Origin: an uncultured Butyricicoccus sp.
Lineage (GTDB): Bacteria > Bacillota > Clostridia > Oscillospirales > Butyricicoccaceae
Direction of reading: 5' to 3'
Assembly: GCA_959018045.1 (NCBI GenBank)
Contig: CAUEJN010000001.1
Location: 31,155 to 95,154 of the forward strand
DNA: 64,000 bases
Shown here in pieces: positions 52,027 to 62,073 of the stretch. Position 1 is the first letter of the stretch. Each line of letters begins with the position of its first letter. The position numbers and the translations under genes are program-made. The notes under the pieces are model-generated. The model saw only the letters and a list, made by a program, of their open reading frames with translations, did no database searches and had not been told where the DNA came from.

Positions 52027-52974
52027 ATGATCGAAATTGAAAAGCCGCGCATTGATTGCGAGGAGCTGGCAGAAGACGGCTCCTATGGCAGATTCGTCGT
52101 AGAGCCGCTGGAGCGAGGCTATGGCACGACGCTGGGTAACTCCCTGCGCCGCATCCTGCTGTCGTCCCTCCCGGGCACTGCCGCGACCTCCATCAAAATC
52201 GCTGGCGTGCAGCATGAGTTTTCCACCATTCCCGGTGTGAAGGAGGACGTAACTGAGATCGTCCTCAATGTAAAGGGCATCATTGCCAAGCTTTACTGCG
52301 ATGGTCCGAAGACCGTCTATATCGAAGCCGCAGGCGAGGGCGAGGTCAAGGCCGGTGACATCCATTCGGATGGCGAGGTCGAGATCCTGAACCCGGACCT
52401 GCATATTGCGACCCTGATGAGCGACGCGCGCCTGTCTATGGAGATCACCCTGGCATCCGGCCGCGGATACGTTCCGGCAGAGCGCAACAAGCAGAATCAG
52501 AACACGATCGGCGTCATTCCGGTGGACTCGATCTACACCCCGGTGTACAAGGTAAACTATACCGTAGAGAACACCCGTGTCGGCAACATGACCGACTACG
52601 ACAAGCTGACGCTGGAGATCTGGACCGACCGCACCATCCATGCGCGTGACGCAGTCTCGCTGGGTGCAAAGGTTCTGCGCGATCACCTTGACCTGTTTGT
52701 TGATCTCTCGGAGGAGATCGGCTCGAAGTCTACCGTTGTAGAGAAGGCGGAGGCGCAGCACGACAAGGTACTGGAGATGACCATCGAAGAGCTGGACTTC
52801 TCGGTACGTTCGTTCAACTGCCTCAAGCGCGCCGGCATCAACACGGTAGAGGACCTCATCAACACCTCGGAAGAGGACATGATGAAGGTAAGAAACCTCG
52901 GACGCAAGTCGCTCGAGGAAGTCATCGGCAAGCTGGAGGCTATGGGTCTGTCGCTTGCCAAGTCCGAGGAATAA
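52027..52974 (+). CDS. rpoA: RNA polymerase alpha subunit
   Basis: 315 residues from ATG 52027 after AAAAGGAGGGTATC. The N-terminal dimerisation domain ('[20 protein letters not shown]', '[20 protein letters not shown]') and the C-terminal UP-element-binding domain ('[14 protein letters not shown]', '[15 protein letters not shown]') are complete. Confidence 0.99.
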   Translation: MIEIEKPRIDCEELAEDGSYGRFVVEPLERGYGTTLGNSLRRILLSSLPGTAATSIKIAGVQHEFSTIPGVKEDVTEIVLNVKGIIAKLYCDGPKTVYIEAAGEGEVKAGDIHSDGEVEILNPDLHIATLMSDARLSMEITLASGRGYVPAERNKQNQNTIGVIPVDSIYTPVYKVNYTVENTRVGNMTDYDKLTLEIWTDRTIHARDAVSLGAKVLRDHLDLFVDLSEEIGSKSTVVEKAEAQHDKVLEMTIEELDFSVRSFNCLKRAGINTVEDLINTSEEDMMKVRNLGRKSLEEVIGKLEAMGLSLAKSEE

Positions 52975-53098
52975 GTTTCCCCGGCCCACGCGCTTGCTGA
53001 CAAGATCAGGAGCGCCCTGGTAATTTAGCACGAAAGCGACGGCGTTTTGCCGCGCCGTCGCTTTATATCTATTGACCTATATATGGAGGTACACGAAC

Positions 53099-53440
53099 AT
53101 GGCAGCAAATCGTAAGCTCGGCCGCACGACCGAACACCGTATGGCGATGCTGCGTGCAATGGTAACTTTCCTGCTGGAGAACGGCAGAATCGAGACCACC
53201 CTGGCACGTGCAAAGGAAGTCGCTCCCCTGTGCGAGAAGATGATCACCCTGGGCAAGAAGAACACCCTGGCAACCCGCCGTCAGGCTATGGCTTTCGTTA
53301 CCAAGGAAGCTGTTGTTGCAAAGCTGTTCTCTGAGATTGCTCCGAAGTACGCTGAGCGTAACGGTGGTTACACCCGCATCATCAAGACCGGTCCCCGCCG
53401 TGGTGACTGCGCTGAGATGGCAATCATCGAGCTGGTATAA
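53099..53440 (+). CDS. rplQ: Ribosomal protein L17
   Basis: 113 residues from ATG 53099 (ATGGAGGT upstream). '[20 protein letters not shown]' and '[20 protein letters not shown]' are L17 signatures. It ends the supercluster; the ecfA/truA/rplM/rpsI genes that often follow are absent here. Confidence 0.98.
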   Translation: MAANRKLGRTTEHRMAMLRAMVTFLLENGRIETTLARAKEVAPLCEKMITLGKKNTLATRRQAMAFVTKEAVVAKLFSEIAPKYAERNGGYTRIIKTGPRRGDCAEMAIIELV

Positions 53441-53454
53441 GTTCAAAGTGTCAG

Positions 53455-53530
53455 GCGTTAACGCTTTTTTGTAAAGGTTAACGCATAAAGGTCAGTTCAC
53501 CTGAGGCGTGCTCCCAGGTGAACTGATTTT
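53455..53530 (+). terminator. Tandem terminators of the ribosomal supercluster
   Basis: A loopless GCGTTAACGC palindrome with TTTTTT (53455-53470) is followed by TCAGTTCACCTG/CAGGTGAACTGA (53492-53526) with eight T. Confidence 0.88.
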
Positions 53531-53537
53531 TTTTGCC

Positions 53538-53740
53538 CAAACCACCGCACCCATCCCGCCCGCAGGCGACAAACGGGTCCGGGCCCGTGGCCCGGCGCGA
53601 TCCAGCCGCGCAGGCTGGCCGCCGTCCGCAGACGGCGGAATCCCCTCTTGAAACCCGGTGTCCGACCCGGGTTTCAATTTAAAAATAAAAAACACTCGCT
53701 CGCCGCAGCGAGCGAAATTCCCTCGCGGCTGAAAGCCGCT
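53538..53740 (-). repeat. Hairpin-array intergenic repeat, copy D (chimeric)
   Basis: Left end AACCACCGCACCCATCCCGCC and the first 100 bases match the left part of copy C, with CCGCCGTC-CGCA-GACGGCGG at 53619-53638. The TTGAAACCCGG hairpin (53648-53677) and the TCGCTCG-CCG-CAGCGAGCGA hairpin after it are in the orientation of copy B. It is therefore a mosaic of two orientations, shorter than A-C. Confidence 0.8.
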
Positions 53741-53742
53741 CA

Positions 53743-53775
53743 TAAGCCCCAACCTGCCGGATTGGGGCTTTTTTC
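53743..53775 (+). terminator. Terminator at the end of repeat copy D
   Basis: AAGCCCCAA and TTGGGGCTT around a nine-base loop, then TTTT. Confidence 0.88.
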
Positions 53776-53793
53776 ATCCCACAAAATCCCACC

Positions 53794-53822
53794 TTGCCAC
53801 CCATACCCGCCTGTGCTACAAT
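53794..53822 (+). promoter_or_regulatory. Promoter of the membrane protein gene at 53.9 kb
   Basis: TTGCCA (53794-53799), 17 bases, TGC-TACAAT (-10 at 53817-53822). Confidence 0.7.
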
Positions 53823-53866
53823 GAGGGAAACAGAGAGATTTTTCCGAATGAACTGGGGGTGTCCTT

Positions 53867-54601
53867 ATGTTGACCCGCATCTGGAAGACCTACAAAAAAC
53901 AGTGCATTATCGCCATTGTCGCCCTCGCCGCTGTCCTTATCCCGCTCTATCTCTATTTCATGTTCCAGACCGGTATCTGGTATCAGGATGCCTTTCTGGT
54001 CGAGCAGCGAGACGGCAGTTTTCAGGGAAAAAAGGACGGCATACACTATGTATTGCACATCACCCCAACCCAAAACGGTGCACAGATCGACTTTTCGGTA
54101 GACGGCCAAAGCCGACAATATGAAGTCGTCAAGACCGAGCTGGATGGAACACCCGGGGCACAATTTTACGAAAATGGCACACCGGTCTTTGAGGGACGTG
54201 TACTGACCTTGGACGCCCGCACGCACGATTATATGATCGCGACCAAAGACTTTGACATTGTGGATGGTCTCGATTTTCGCATCCGCGGAGCCACAGAGCC
54301 TGAGCCGGTGGAATATTTTCCCGGATACGGTACGCAGTATGGCTGGACAGTAATGCGCTTGGAGGAGTCGTACGACACCCGCGGCGAGCCGCTTATGCTG
54401 CTGCCTGCTCTAATTGTGGCCTTCTTTTTGTGGGTGGATATCCTGTATCCCGACTTGTTTTTTGCGCTGCGCTACCGACGGTATGTCGATGGCGACTGCG
54501 AGCCGAGCGAATATTATCGCTCCTGGCAGATGATCGGGCGCGTTGTGCTGGCTATTGCCAGTATCATTTTCCTGTGGATGGGACTGCTTAACATCGTCTG
54601 A
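53867..54601 (+). CDS. Membrane protein with extracytoplasmic beta domain, unknown
   Basis: 244 residues, ATG 53867 after CTGGGGGTG. An N-terminal helix ('CIIAIVALAAVLIPLYLYFM'), an external region (~40-165) of strands such as 'HYVLHITPTQNGAQIDFSVD', then two C-terminal helices ('LMLLPALIVAFFLWVDILY', 'VVLAIASIIFLWMGLLNIV'). No family recognised. Confidence 0.7.
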   Translation: MLTRIWKTYKKQCIIAIVALAAVLIPLYLYFMFQTGIWYQDAFLVEQRDGSFQGKKDGIHYVLHITPTQNGAQIDFSVDGQSRQYEVVKTELDGTPGAQFYENGTPVFEGRVLTLDARTHDYMIATKDFDIVDGLDFRIRGATEPEPVEYFPGYGTQYGWTVMRLEESYDTRGEPLMLLPALIVAFFLWVDILYPDLFFALRYRRYVDGDCEPSEYYRSWQMIGRVVLAIASIIFLWMGLLNIV

Positions 54602-54664
54602 GCATGCTCAGCACCAAAACGCTGAAATCGTTGTGCAGCGAAACACAGAAAGGAAGAAAACCGT

Positions 54665-55048
54665 ATGCACATTGAGCACGTTGCAATGTATGTCAATGAT
54701 CTGGAAGCTGCCCGGGACTTCTTTGTCAAATACCTGGGTGCGACATCAAACGACGGTTATCATAACCTCAAAACCGACTTTCGTTCGTATTTCCTGACTT
54801 TTTCGGACGGTGCACGGCTGGAACTCATGCACAAACCGCAGATGGAGGACGCAGAAAAGACCCTGAACCGCACCGGCCTGATTCACATAGCGTTCAGCGT
54901 CGGCAGTGCGCAGGCGGTCGACCGCCTGACCGCCGTGCTCAGACAGGATGGCTACACCGTGGTGAGCGGCCCGCGCACGACCGGTGACGGATACTATGAA
55001 AGCTGTGTCGTCGGCATCGAGGGCAATCAAATCGAGCTGACCAGCTGA
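54665..55048 (+). CDS. VOC-family (glyoxalase/dioxygenase fold) protein
   Basis: 127 residues; GAAAGGAAG lies before the ATG. Two beta-alpha-beta-beta-beta modules: 'MHIEHVAMYVNDLEAARDFF' with a metal-ligand-like His, 'LTFSDGARLELMHKP', 'GLIHIAFSVGSAQAVDRLTA' and 'CVVGIEGNQIELTS' with the closing Glu. Substrate unknown; relatives include lactoylglutathione lyase and fosfomycin-type enzymes. Confidence 0.88.
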   Translation: MHIEHVAMYVNDLEAARDFFVKYLGATSNDGYHNLKTDFRSYFLTFSDGARLELMHKPQMEDAEKTLNRTGLIHIAFSVGSAQAVDRLTAVLRQDGYTVVSGPRTTGDGYYESCVVGIEGNQIELTS

Positions 55049-55164
55049 GAAGTTTGGGGATTTACGCCGCAAACTGGACGTGGTAGAATAGGGGGAGCTG
55101 ATAGAAACCCGGACAATCTGCGATATATTTCCTAGCTGTCCCTGCATGGAGAAGCAAAACATGA

Positions 55165-55312
55165 AGCTTGTATTCATCGACCGCCCGCTGGGGATTTCTG
55201 ACAGTCTGGATGCGGCTCAGGGTTCTATCCTGAGAACTCGCAGCCTTCTCCAAGACTGGAACTTTCATTACGACTAGCACTCATTTTAACCGCGCATGGG
55301 CGGGAATAAGGA
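55165..55312 (-). repeat. Degenerate hairpin-array repeat, copy G
   Basis: The 305-base gap 55049-55353 has no gene. It contains a decayed version of the repeat's module 1 in minus orientation: GGCTCAGGGTTCTATCCTGAGAA followed by CTCGCAGCCTTCTCCAAG, and GGGCGGGAAT near the right edge. Confidence 0.45.
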
Positions 55313-55353
55313 GAGTGACCTACGAGCCGGGCAGGAAAGGAGTGAAACGTTAC

Positions 55354-55704
55354 ATGGAAACCAATGCTTTTGGTGCATTTATTGAGATGTGGGCGCGTGC
55401 GTTTGACATATCCGGTCGGACGCGGCGGTCGACCTACTGGTGGTCGACGGTGATTGCCATTGTCATCAGTCTGATTTTGGGTGCGTTTTTTCCCTATGCC
55501 GATCGGATTTTCTCCATTCTGGCGGCCATTCCCATGCTGACCATGGCCATTCGCCGTTTGCATGACATTGACAAGCGCGGCTGGTGGCTGCTGCTGAGTC
55601 TGATACCCTTGGGCGGCATTGCGGTCTTTGTTCTGCTGCTGATGGACAGCGACGGCACAAATCGTTTCGGAGACAGCCCGAAATACGGAAAGGTGCCGCT
55701 CTGA
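55354..55704 (+). CDS. DUF805 membrane protein
   Basis: 116 residues from ATG 55354 behind GAAAGGAG. Typical layout: 'FDISGRTRRSTYWWSTV' then helices 'VIAIVISLILGAFFPYA' and 'LLSLIPLGGIAVFVLLLM', with the diagnostic 'AIRRLHDIDKRGWW' and the terminal 'GTNRFGDSP'. Role unknown. Confidence 0.9.
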   Translation: METNAFGAFIEMWARAFDISGRTRRSTYWWSTVIAIVISLILGAFFPYADRIFSILAAIPMLTMAIRRLHDIDKRGWWLLLSLIPLGGIAVFVLLLMDSDGTNRFGDSPKYGKVPL

Positions 55705-55760
55705 CCGGCAGAATGTGCGCAAAAAAGACAGCAACCGCTGCAAAAAATTTTCCAGACGGC

Positions 55761-55789
55761 TTGCATCGCACAAAAAAAGATGGTATACT
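55761..55789 (+). promoter_or_regulatory. Promoter of the rimP-nusA-infB operon
   Basis: TTGCAT (55761-55766), 17 bases, TGG-TATACT (-10 at 55784-55789). Confidence 0.8.
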
Positions 55790-55816
55790 AACAAAAGTAG
55801 TATGTAAGTTTTTCGG

Positions 55817-55841
55817 AGAGTGGGGCAACCCACTCTTTCTT
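55817..55841 (+). promoter_or_regulatory. Leader hairpin before rimP
   Basis: AGAGTGGG, GCAA, CCCACTCT (55818-55837) then TTCTT. It sits ~20 bases after the expected transcription start. It could be an attenuator or a stability element; the U-tract is too poor for certainty. Confidence 0.55.
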
Positions 55842-55871
55842 ATTGCTTATGACCATTTTGAGGAGGTAGGT

Positions 55872-56336
55872 ATGCAGACCAAGGAACTGATCCGCCGCGT
55901 GGAGGAAATGGCGCTGCCGCTGTGCGAGCAGGCAGGCGTAACGCTTTGGGACGTGGAATTTGAAAAAGAGGGCGGCCAGTACATGCTGACCATCACGATC
56001 GACCGCGATGGCGGTGTGGACATCGACCACTGCGAGCAGATTTCGCGTGCGATCGACCCCATGCTGGACGCGAAGGACTTTGATTCTCTGCCGCCTTATA
56101 CGCTGTGCGTGTCTTCGGCAGGCCTGGAACGCCGCCTGAAGAAGCCCGAGCACTTCGCAAAGTACATCGGCGAGACCGTTGAGGTCAAGTTTTACCGTGC
56201 AATCGACGGCGCAAAGATCGTCGAGGGCAGGCTCATGGGCTATGATAACGGCAACGTCACCGTCGAGGTTGGCGGCCAGACCGTGGTATACGAGGCTGCG
56301 GATGTTGCATCCGTTCGCCTGACCGTGCAGTTTTAA
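55872..56336 (+). CDS. rimP: Ribosome maturation factor RimP
   Basis: 154 residues from ATG 55872 after GAGGAGGTAGGT. 'VTLWDVEFEKEGGQYMLTIT', 'DIDHCEQISRAIDPMLD', 'LCVSSAGLERRLKKPEHFAK' are RimP signatures. It assists 30S assembly and always precedes nusA. Confidence 0.96.
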   Translation: MQTKELIRRVEEMALPLCEQAGVTLWDVEFEKEGGQYMLTITIDRDGGVDIDHCEQISRAIDPMLDAKDFDSLPPYTLCVSSAGLERRLKKPEHFAKYIGETVEVKFYRAIDGAKIVEGRLMGYDNGNVTVEVGGQTVVYEAADVASVRLTVQF

Positions 56337-56398
56337 GAGAGAAAGAATGTGTTCCGAACGGGGCACCCGCTAACTATAAGGAGTGAATCACAACCACA

Positions 56399-57451
56399 AT
56401 GATCAATAAGGAATTTTTTGCCGCCCTCGAGCAGCTGGAAAAGGAGAAGGGCATTCCGGTTGACTACATGCTCGACCGCGTCGGTCAGGCACTCATCACC
56501 GCATATAAGCGTGAAAACGACGGTATGACCGATAATGTATACGTCGTACCCGACCGTCAGGGCAAGGACATCCGCATGTTTGTCCGCAAGACCGTTGTAG
56601 ACGATGTTTACGAGCCGTACGAGGAGATGACTGTCGAGGAAGCGCGCGAGTACAAGGCTGGCGCAGTTCTGGGCGATGTCATCGACATCGACATCCCGAC
56701 CAAGTCCTTCGGCCGTATCGCTGCCCAGACCGCAAAGCAGGTTATCATCCAGGGCATCCGTGAGGCAGAGCGCGGCATGGTACTGTCCGAGTTCGAGTCC
56801 AAGGAGCACGAAATTCTGACCGCAACCGTTTCCCGTATCGACCCGCGCGGCGGATACATGCTGGAAATGATCTCCCAGGGTGAAAAGACCGAGGCCATGC
56901 TGCCGCTGTCCGAGCAGGTACGCACCGAGCAGTTCAAGGAAGGCGACCGCATCAAGGTTTACGTCATCGAGGTGCGCAAGGGCACCCGCGGCCCGCAGAT
57001 CCTGATCTCCCGTACCCATCCGGGTTTGGTCAAGCGCCTGTTCGAGCTGGAAGTACCCGAGATTCACGACGGTATCGTTGAGGTCAAGTCCATCGCCCGC
57101 GAGGCAGGCAGCCGCACCAAGATTGCAGTCACCTCGAACGACCCGAACGTCGACCCGATCGGTGCATGCGTCGGTACCCGCGGCGCACGTGTGGGCAACA
57201 TCGTTGACGAGCTGGGCGGCGAGAAGATCGACATTATCAAGTGGAGCGAGGACACCGCAGCCTTTGTATCAGCAGCGCTGGCTCCGGCAGATGTTATCTC
57301 TGCTACCATGCAGCCCGAGACCAAGGCTTGCCGCGTCATCGTGCCCGACGATCAGCTGTCTCTTGCCATCGGTAAGGAAGGCCAGAACGCACGTCTGGCT
57401 GCCAAGCTGACCGGCTGCAAGATCGACATCGCGCCGGCATCGCAGGCCTAA
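56399..57451 (+). CDS. nusA: Transcription factor NusA
   Basis: 350 residues, the shorter Gram-positive form without C-terminal acidic repeats. An N-terminal RNA-polymerase-binding domain (~1-125), S1 domain (~130-200, 'ILTATVSRIDPRGGYMLEM'), then KH1 and KH2 (~200-345) with 'GACVGTRGARVGNIVDELGG' and 'LAIGKEGQNARLAAKLTG'. It controls pausing and termination. Confidence 0.98.
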   Translation: MINKEFFAALEQLEKEKGIPVDYMLDRVGQALITAYKRENDGMTDNVYVVPDRQGKDIRMFVRKTVVDDVYEPYEEMTVEEAREYKAGAVLGDVIDIDIPTKSFGRIAAQTAKQVIIQGIREAERGMVLSEFESKEHEILTATVSRIDPRGGYMLEMISQGEKTEAMLPLSEQVRTEQFKEGDRIKVYVIEVRKGTRGPQILISRTHPGLVKRLFELEVPEIHDGIVEVKSIAREAGSRTKIAVTSNDPNVDPIGACVGTRGARVGNIVDELGGEKIDIIKWSEDTAAFVSAALAPADVISATMQPETKACRVIVPDDQLSLAIGKEGQNARLAAKLTGCKIDIAPASQA

Positions 57452-57474
57452 GTTTGTCTGGGAGGACAGCCGTG

Positions 57475-57753
57475 ATGCAGCACAAGAAGATTCCGATGCG
57501 GCAATGCCTGGGCTGCCGCACCATGCACGAAAAGCGTGCCCTGATCCGCGCCGTGCGCTCGCCTGAGGGCGAAATCACGCTGGATTTCAGGGGAAAAGCC
57601 CCGGGTCGCGGCGCCTATCTGTGTCAAAATCCCGAATGCCTGAAGAAAGCCCGCAAGGCGCGCGCACTGGAGCGTGCCTTCGGCTGTGATATTCCGGCAG
57701 AGGTGTATGATGCGCTGGAAAAGCGCATGGAGGAGGCCGGACATGCAGATTGA
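57475..57753 (+). CDS. ylxR: YlxR-family RNA-binding protein (RNase P modulator type)
   Basis: 92 residues from ATG 57475, nine bases after GGAGG (GTG 57472 is the alternative). 'KIPMRQCLGCRTMHEKRALI' and 'DFRGKAPGRGAYLCQNPECL' match YlxR. In other Bacillota the protein (RnpM) binds RNase P RNA. It overlaps the next gene by 11 bases. Confidence 0.93.
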   Translation: MQHKKIPMRQCLGCRTMHEKRALIRAVRSPEGEITLDFRGKAPGRGAYLCQNPECLKKARKARALERAFGCDIPAEVYDALEKRMEEAGHAD

Positions 57754-58144
57754 GCCGCTTTTGGGCCTGATCGGCCTGGCACGCCGCGCGGGCAAGCTGG
57801 CAGTCGGTGAAGCGCTGACGGCAGAGCTTGTCGCAGAGGGCCGTGCCCGCGCCATCTTCCTGGCCGAGGACGTGGGCGAGGCCACCCGCCGCAAGGTCAT
57901 GCGGCACGATGCCCGCGTACCGGTCTTCCGTCTGCCCTGCGCAAAGGCCGAGCTCGGACGCGCGGTCGGTTTCCCGGACTGCGCCGTGTGCGCCATGCAG
58001 GATATCGGCATGGCACAGGCTGCGGCAAAGAAGCTCGCCGACAGCTCGGAGGAGAACCGACTGGCTGCCGCCCGCGTCGCTCAGAAAAAGACGCGCATTG
58101 ACAGCCGCAAGGGCATCAAAAAGGATAAAAAACCCCGCGGATAA
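57743..58144 (+). CDS. ylxQ: YlxQ, L7Ae-like RNA-binding protein
   Basis: 133 residues from ATG 57743, with GGAGGAGG upstream inside ylxR. 'LLGLIGLARRAGKLAVGEAL' and the K-turn-binding region 'ARVPVFRLPCAKAELGRAVG' place it in the L7Ae/L30e/YlxQ family. The C-terminal 35 residues are a basic tail. Conserved place between ylxR and infB. Confidence 0.92.
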   Translation: MQIEPLLGLIGLARRAGKLAVGEALTAELVAEGRARAIFLAEDVGEATRRKVMRHDARVPVFRLPCAKAELGRAVGFPDCAVCAMQDIGMAQAAAKKLADSSEENRLAAARVAQKKTRIDSRKGIKKDKKPRG

Positions 58145-58253
58145 TCCGCGTTTGCATATACCGCCGTGTTCTGAAAGGGATTCGGCGGCCTTCCAAAACC
58201 ACGCGCCGCGTGTGAGCGCGGCCAGGTGGAAATCTTTCTGGAGGTGAACGCCA

Positions 58254-60623
58254 ATGGCATTAGAAAATAAATACCGCGTCCACGAAGTCGCAAAGGACTT
58301 TGGCGTGGGAAACAAAGAAGTGACCGATATTTTGGCGAAGTACGCCAAGGCGCCCAAAAACCACATGCAAGTTCTGGGGGATGCCGAGCTGAGCTTGATT
58401 TTTGAGGTAATGACCCGTGACAATCAGGTTGCCGACCTCGAGGACGTGCTCGAGCGTCAGCAGCAGGCGCGCAGCAAGAAACTGGCAGAGTCGCGCCAGC
58501 AGGCAGCTGCACACAAGCAGGAGACGAGCAAGCAGCAGGCACAGCAGCCTGCAAAGGACAACAAGCAGCCGTCTCAGCAGCCTGCAAAGGACAACAAGCA
58601 GCCGTCCCAGCAGCACAGCCGCGTTAAGCAGGTACACCGCATCGATACCCGTACCGGCGGCGACGTCAACCTCGACAAGTACGACGAGCGCATTGATTCT
58701 CTGGTTTCCGAGAAGGCAGAGCGTATGTCCTCGTCCAGCCAGAAGAAGCAGAAGCTGACCAAGAAGTCCGACCAGCGTGCAAAGCAGCAGGCATCGGGCA
58801 AGCGCCGTCAGGAGGAGCAGGAGAAGATGCGCCGCCTGCAGCGTCAGCAGCAGCAGGCTGCTGCCAAGAAGGTACAGCTCAAGGTCTCCATTCCGGACGA
58901 GATCAACGTCGGCGAGTTCGCACAGCGCATGAAGCGCACCGCAGCGGACGTCATCAAGGAACTGATGAAGCTGGGCGTTATGGCCTCGGTCTCCGAGACC
59001 ATCGACTTTGACACCGCGGCACTGGTTGCCGAGGAGATGGGTGCAAAGGTTGAGAAGGAAGTCCATGTCACCATCGAGGAGCGTCTGTTCGACGAGCACG
59101 AGGACAAGGACGAGGATCTGAAGCCCCGCGATCCGGTTGTCGTCGTTATGGGTCACGTTGACCACGGTAAGACCTCTCTGCTGGATGCCATCCGTAAGAC
59201 CAAGGTCACCGAGGGCGAGGCCGGCGGTATTACCCAGCATATCGGTGCATACCGCGTGCAGGTAGACGGCAAGCCCATCACCTTCCTGGATACCCCGGGT
59301 CACGCGGCGTTCACATCCATGCGTGCCCGCGGCGCACAGGTTACCGATATCGCGATCCTGGTTGTTGCAGCCGATGACGGCATCATGCCGCAGACCATCG
59401 AGGCGATTAACCATGCAAAGGCTGCGAACGTACCGATCATTGTTGCAGTCAACAAGATCGATAAGGAAGGCGCAAACCCCGACCGCGTGCTCCAGCAGCT
59501 GACCGAGTACGAGCTGGTACCCGAGGAGTGGGGCGGCGACACCATCGTCTGCAACATCTCGGCAAAGTACGGCCAGGGCATCGAGAACCTGCTCGAGATG
59601 GTACTGCTGACCGCCGAGGTTTCCGACCTCAAGGCAAACCCCGACCGTCAGGCAAAGGGTACGGTCATCGAGGCAAAGCTCGACAAGGGCCGCGGCCCGG
59701 TTGCAACCGTTCTCGTACAGAACGGTACGCTGCATGCGGGTGACGTTGTCGTTGCCGGTACGGCAGTCGGCCGTGTCCGTGCGATGACCGACGACGACGG
59801 CAAGAAGATTCAGTCTGCCGGCCCGTCTGTTCCGGTTGAGATCATCGGTCTGGGCGAAGTTCCGGGCGCTGGTGATATCTTCTACGCAGTCGACGACGAG
59901 CGCATGGCGCGTGAGCTGGTCGAGCAGCGTAAGCAGAAGGAGAAGGACGAGCGCAATAAGCAGTTCCACAAGGTAACGCTCGACAACCTGTTTGCTTCCA
60001 TTCAGGAAGGCGAGATGAAGGAGCTGTCCATCATCGTCAAGGCCGACGTACAGGGTTCGGTCGAGGCGCTGCGCGCATCGCTCGAAAAGCTGTCTAACGA
60101 GGAAGTACGCGTACGCGTTATCCACGGTGCAGTTGGTGCGATCAACGAGTCCGACGTGATGCTGGCTGCCGCTTCGGGTGCCATCATCGTTGGCTTTAAC
60201 GTCCGTCCCGACCGCGTTGCAACCGATTCGGCTGCCGCACAGGGCGTTGACATGCGCATGTACCGCATCATCTACGACTGCATCGAGGAGATGGAGCAGG
60301 CGATGAAGGGTATGCTCGCGCCCAAGTTCCGCGAGGCTGTTCTGGGTCACGCAGAGGTGCGCACCACCTTCCGCGTATCCGGTGTCGGCACCATCGCTGG
60401 CTGCTACGTTCAGGACGGCAAGATCCAGCGCGCAGCACAGGTTCGTATCGTCCGTGACGGTATCGTCATCCATGAGGGCGTTCTGTCCTCGCTCAAGCGC
60501 TTCAAGGACGACGTTAAGGAAGTTGCATCCGGTTACGAGTGCGGCTGCGGCTTCGAGAACTTCAACGACATCAAGGAAGGCGACGTATTCGAGGCCTTCG
60601 TGATGGAGGAAATCAAGCAGTAA
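58254..60623 (+). CDS. infB: Translation initiation factor IF-2
   Basis: 789 residues. IF2-N domain (~5-55), a low-complexity Gln/Lys/Ala linker (~60-200) with two exact copies of '[12 protein letters not shown]', a second IF2-N segment (~200-255), GTPase domain with '[15 protein letters not shown]', '[11 protein letters not shown]' and 'NKID' (~285-455), and domains II-IV to the end. It places fMet-tRNA on the 30S subunit. Confidence 0.98.
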   Translation: MALENKYRVHEVAKDFGVGNKEVTDILAKYAKAPKNHMQVLGDAELSLIFEVMTRDNQVADLEDVLERQQQARSKKLAESRQQAAAHKQETSKQQAQQPAKDNKQPSQQPAKDNKQPSQQHSRVKQVHRIDTRTGGDVNLDKYDERIDSLVSEKAERMSSSSQKKQKLTKKSDQRAKQQASGKRRQEEQEKMRRLQRQQQQAAAKKVQLKVSIPDEINVGEFAQRMKRTAADVIKELMKLGVMASVSETIDFDTAALVAEEMGAKVEKEVHVTIEERLFDEHEDKDEDLKPRDPVVVVMGHVDHGKTSLLDAIRKTKVTEGEAGGITQHIGAYRVQVDGKPITFLDTPGHAAFTSMRARGAQVTDIAILVVAADDGIMPQTIEAINHAKAANVPIIVAVNKIDKEGANPDRVLQQLTEYELVPEEWGGDTIVCNISAKYGQGIENLLEMVLLTAEVSDLKANPDRQAKGTVIEAKLDKGRGPVATVLVQNGTLHAGDVVVAGTAVGRVRAMTDDDGKKIQSAGPSVPVEIIGLGEVPGAGDIFYAVDDERMARELVEQRKQKEKDERNKQFHKVTLDNLFASIQEGEMKELSIIVKADVQGSVEALRASLEKLSNEEVRVRVIHGAVGAINESDVMLAAASGAIIVGFNVRPDRVATDSAAAQGVDMRMYRIIYDCIEEMEQAMKGMLAPKFREAVLGHAEVRTTFRVSGVGTIAGCYVQDGKIQRAAQVRIVRDGIVIHEGVLSSLKRFKDDVKEVASGYECGCGFENFNDIKEGDVFEAFVMEEIKQ

Positions 60624-60727
60624 TTTTGTCGGGATTGGGGCATCCTAGTCCTGTTACACCGATCAGCCACAAGGGGCGGGCACACTGCCCGTCCCTTGTT
60701 TTCATTTGCTCCGAAGGAGGGAGACTT

Positions 60728-61111
60728 ATGGCGAACAATCGCATCGACCGCATTTCCGAACTGTACGGCCGCGCATTGGCCGAAGCCATCCGACAGGTCA
60801 AAGACCCCCGTGTGTCCGGCGCGTTCGTGTCCGTGACCCACTGTGAGGTCACCAACGACCTGCGCTATGCCAAGGCCTATATCTCGGTTCTGGGCGCAGA
60901 CGACCAGGCCAAGGAAGTCATGAAGGGTCTCAAGTCTGCTGCCGGCTGGCTGCGCCGCGAGGTTGGACACGCTGTCCAGCTGCGCTACGCACCCGAGCTG
61001 GTGTTCACGCTCGACCACTCGATCGAGAGCGGCGCACACATCAACGATGTCATCCACCAGCTCGAGCGTGAGGGCAAGATGGGCGCACCGGAAAGCGGGG
61101 AAGAGGAATGA
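60728..61111 (+). CDS. rbfA: Ribosome-binding factor A
   Basis: 127 residues from ATG 60728 behind GAAGGAGGGAG. 'IDRISELYGRALAEAIRQVK' and 'LRYAPELVFTLDHSIESG' are RbfA features. Needed for 16S rRNA maturation, acting in the same step as RimP. It overlaps nrnA by four bases. Confidence 0.96.
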   Translation: MANNRIDRISELYGRALAEAIRQVKDPRVSGAFVSVTHCEVTNDLRYAKAYISVLGADDQAKEVMKGLKSAAGWLRREVGHAVQLRYAPELVFTLDHSIESGAHINDVIHQLEREGKMGAPESGEEE

Positions 61112-62073
61112 CCGGTACGGCCTCTGAGGCAGCCCGCGCCCTGCTGGCTGCCGACAACATCCTGATTCTGACCCACCGCCGCCCGGACGGTGACACCACC
61201 GGCTGCGCGGGAGCGCTGTGCCGCGGCCTGCGCCAGCTGGGCAAGACCGCATATATTCTGGAAAACGTCGAGCTGACCCGACGCTACGAGCCGCTGATTG
61301 CACCGTGCTATGCACCGGCAGACTTTGCGCCCGCCTGCGTGGTCACGACCGACATTGCCGATTACGGCCTGCTGACCGACAACGCAGAACCCTACCGCGA
61401 CCGCCTGGACGTGGTGCTTGACCACCACCGTTCCAACGCCATGGCAGCACCCGTGTGCGTCGTGCGTGAGACCGCCGGTGCGTGCGCCGAGCTGATTGCC
61501 GATGTGCTGGACGAGATGGGCGTTACGCTGACCGCCGACATTGCCGAGTGCCTGTATATCGCACTGTCGACCGACACCGGCTGCTTCCGCTACTCTAACA
61601 CCACACCCGACACCCTGCGCATCGCAGCGCGCTGCCTGGAAGCGGGCGTGGACGGGGGCGAGATCAACCGCCGCCTGTTCGAGGTCAAGAGCTGGCCGCG
61701 CTTCCAGATGGAACGCATCATTTTTGATACCATGGAGTTTTTGATGGACGGCAAGATCGCGCTGGTCATCATCCGCCGCGCGGATATCAACCGCACGGGC
61801 GCAGATATGGACGACTTAGACTCCATCGCCTCGCTGACCCGCCAGATCGAGGGCGTACAGGTGGGCATCACCATCACCGAGAACACAGACGGCACGAGCA
61901 AGATCTCGGTGCGCACCACCAAGGAAATCGACGCATCGGCCATCTGTGCCAAGTGCGGCGGCGGCGGACACCTCAGAGCAGGCGGCGCAAGCCTGTCCTG
62001 CGGCCCGGACGAGGCGCGTGACCAGATCGTCGACGCAGCCCGTCAGGTGTATGCGGAAAGTGAGCTGGCCTGA
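61108..62073 (+). CDS. nrnA: DHH-DHHA1 nanoRNase / pAp phosphatase
   Basis: 321 residues, start ATG in the rbfA stop (ATGA). 'ILILTHRRPDGDTTGCAGAL' holds the DHH-family metal motif, 'VVLDHHRSN' the DHH triad, and 'CAKCGGGGHLRAGGASLSC' the DHHA1 GGGH motif. It degrades short RNA and pAp. Confidence 0.95.
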   Translation: MTGTASEAARALLAADNILILTHRRPDGDTTGCAGALCRGLRQLGKTAYILENVELTRRYEPLIAPCYAPADFAPACVVTTDIADYGLLTDNAEPYRDRLDVVLDHHRSNAMAAPVCVVRETAGACAELIADVLDEMGVTLTADIAECLYIALSTDTGCFRYSNTTPDTLRIAARCLEAGVDGGEINRRLFEVKSWPRFQMERIIFDTMEFLMDGKIALVIIRRADINRTGADMDDLDSIASLTRQIEGVQVGITITENTDGTSKISVRTTKEIDASAICAKCGGGGHLRAGGASLSCGPDEARDQIVDAARQVYAESELA

